NCBI GenBank assembly: GCA_902798365.1
Contig: CADBWP010000028.1
Coordinates: 1-46,347 of the forward strand
DNA: 46,347 nucleotides
Source: an uncultured Ruminococcus sp.
GTDB taxonomy: Bacteria; Bacillota; Clostridia; Oscillospirales; Acutalibacteraceae
Direction of reading: 5' to 3'
This document shows, in pieces, positions 45,686 through 46,347 of the stretch. Numbering within the stretch: position 1 is the stretch's first letter; every line of letters starts with the position of its first letter. Both the position numbers and the translations under genes were made by a program. The notes beneath the pieces are model-generated. The model had not been told where the DNA came from. It did not search any database and saw nothing but the letters and a program-made list of their open reading frames with translations.

Positions 45686-46347
45686 GAATGTTATGTGTTG
45701 ACGACGAGCCCCTGATGCTCAAAATGCTTGAAATGGCGATAAAGGAGGCAAAGCCCGACGCCGACATAACCGCGCACAAAAAGCAGGCGGAGCTGCTTGA
45801 GGACGCAAGGCAAAACGGATGTGATATCGCCTTTCTTGATATTCACATGCGCGGCATGAACGGCGTTGAGCTTGCAAAGGAGCTTAAGGCGGTCAACCCC
45901 AAAATGAACATTATTTTTGTAACGGGCTTTTCCGAGTACGCGGGCGACGCAATGAGCCTTCACGCCAGCGGCTATATAATGAAGCCCGTCACCAAGGAGA
46001 AAATCGAAAGCGAGCTTGCCGACCTGCGGTTTCCGATAGTTCCCAAAAGCAACGCCCTTTTGCGTGTGCAATGCTTCGGCAACTTTGACGTGTTTTTGCC
46101 TGACGGCAGCCATATGCGCTTTGAGCGTCAGCGCTCCAAAGAGGTTTTTGCCTATCTGGTGCACCGTCACGGAAGCTCCTGCAGCACTCGTGAGATAGCC
46201 GCGGCGCTGTTTGAGGACGAACCGTTTGACAAAAAGCAGCAGAATCACGTTCAGCAGCTTATATACGCAATGATAAAAAGCCTTAAGGCGGCAGGCGCGG
46301 AAAAGGCTGTGGTGCGCAGCTACAACGCCCTTGCCGTAAACCCCGAC
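45682..46347 (+). CDS. Response regulator with winged-helix output domain (partial)
   Basis: The frame is open to the window end, so only the first 222 residues are seen. A receiver domain occupies about residues 1-118: Asp7-Asp8 (CVDDEP), the phospho-acceptor Asp53 (FLDIHM), Thr81 and Lys101 (YIMKPV). A second domain from about 125 (RVQCFGNFDVFLPDG, then RSKEVFAYLVHRHG) is a winged helix of the OmpR/SARP kind. The receiver matches LytS-like partners although the output is not LytTR. It overlaps the kinase stop codon by 4 bp (ATGA) with AAGGAGG upstream, so the two are coupled. The C-terminal part, perhaps a BTAD-like domain, lies outside the window. Confidence 0.9.
   Translation, partial: MRMLCVDDEPLMLKMLEMAIKEAKPDADITAHKKQAELLEDARQNGCDIAFLDIHMRGMNGVELAKELKAVNPKMNIIFVTGFSEYAGDAMSLHASGYIMKPVTKEKIESELADLRFPIVPKSNALLRVQCFGNFDVFLPDGSHMRFERQRSKEVFAYLVHRHGSSCSTREIAAALFEDEPFDKKQQNHVQQLIYAMIKSLKAAGAEKAVVRSYNALAVNPD

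Overview
The window looks like chromosomal DNA of a Gram-positive gut or rumen Clostridia bacterium, most likely in the Ruminococcaceae/Oscillospiraceae. The clues are a T-box leader in front of pheST, strong promoters spaced 17 bp and AGGAGG-type ribosome binding sites throughout, two secreted proteins ending in type I dockerin repeats, a double-feoA/feoB/FeoB-associated iron locus, a GGGtGRT gene pair, and many short intergenic repeats of the kind common in ruminococci. The genus cannot be fixed from the sequence alone.

Layout. 1-2.3 kb: nested repeat, then a NifU-like scaffold gene and a GGGtGRT gene. 2.3-3.95 kb: a lone AAA ATPase (DUF4143 type) on the minus strand, bracketed by a 21-bp direct repeat, with a 34-bp tandem repeat in its leader. 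4.0-5.7 kb: DUF1836 regulator, SPFH protein, small membrane protein. 6-9.7 kb: T-box then pheS-pheT. 9.7-10.6 kb: microsatellite-like arrays and dispersed repeats. 10.6-15.2 kb: ClC-type channel, DAHP synthase with a Phe-rich leader peptide and attenuator, glmS. 15.4-18.3 kb: secreted M6-type metalloprotease with dockerin. 18.3-24.5 kb: a broken GNAT gene, HAD phosphatase, Na-dependent transporter, DUF3592 protein, TetR plus VanX-type dipeptidase. 24.6-29.4 kb: queuosine-precursor transporter with a structured leader, SDR, serine hydrolase lipoprotein, SGNH-like protein, membrane protein. 29.5-31.6 kb: two orphan phage tail-fibre-like genes. 31.7-36.9 kb: TetR, MMPL/RND transporter and a large secreted repeat protein. 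37-40.4 kb: iron uptake operon with four DtxR-like palindromes. 40.5-42.7 kb: a secreted protein with an N-terminal ubiquitin domain and a C-terminal dockerin. 42.9-46.3 kb: GNAT, DtxR-family regulator, LytS-type histidine kinase and a response regulator cut off by the window end.

How genes work together. Phenylalanine is sensed twice by different RNA devices: tRNA-Phe charging by the T-box on pheST, and ribosome stalling on Phe codons in the DAHP synthase leader. The feo operon carries several palindromes of DtxR type, and a DtxR-family repressor gene lies 3 kb downstream, so iron-dependent repression is likely. Three copies of one small inverted-repeat element sit at gene edges; one supplies the start codon of a lipoprotein gene and another touches a TetR promoter.

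The most striking item is the secreted ubiquitin-domain protein. Its first 76 mature-end residues match eukaryotic ubiquitin at about 72 percent by hand alignment, but the C-terminal Gly-Gly is Asp-Asp and the positions of Lys48 and Lys63 are Asn. All promoter, hairpin and domain calls are by eye; no database search was run.
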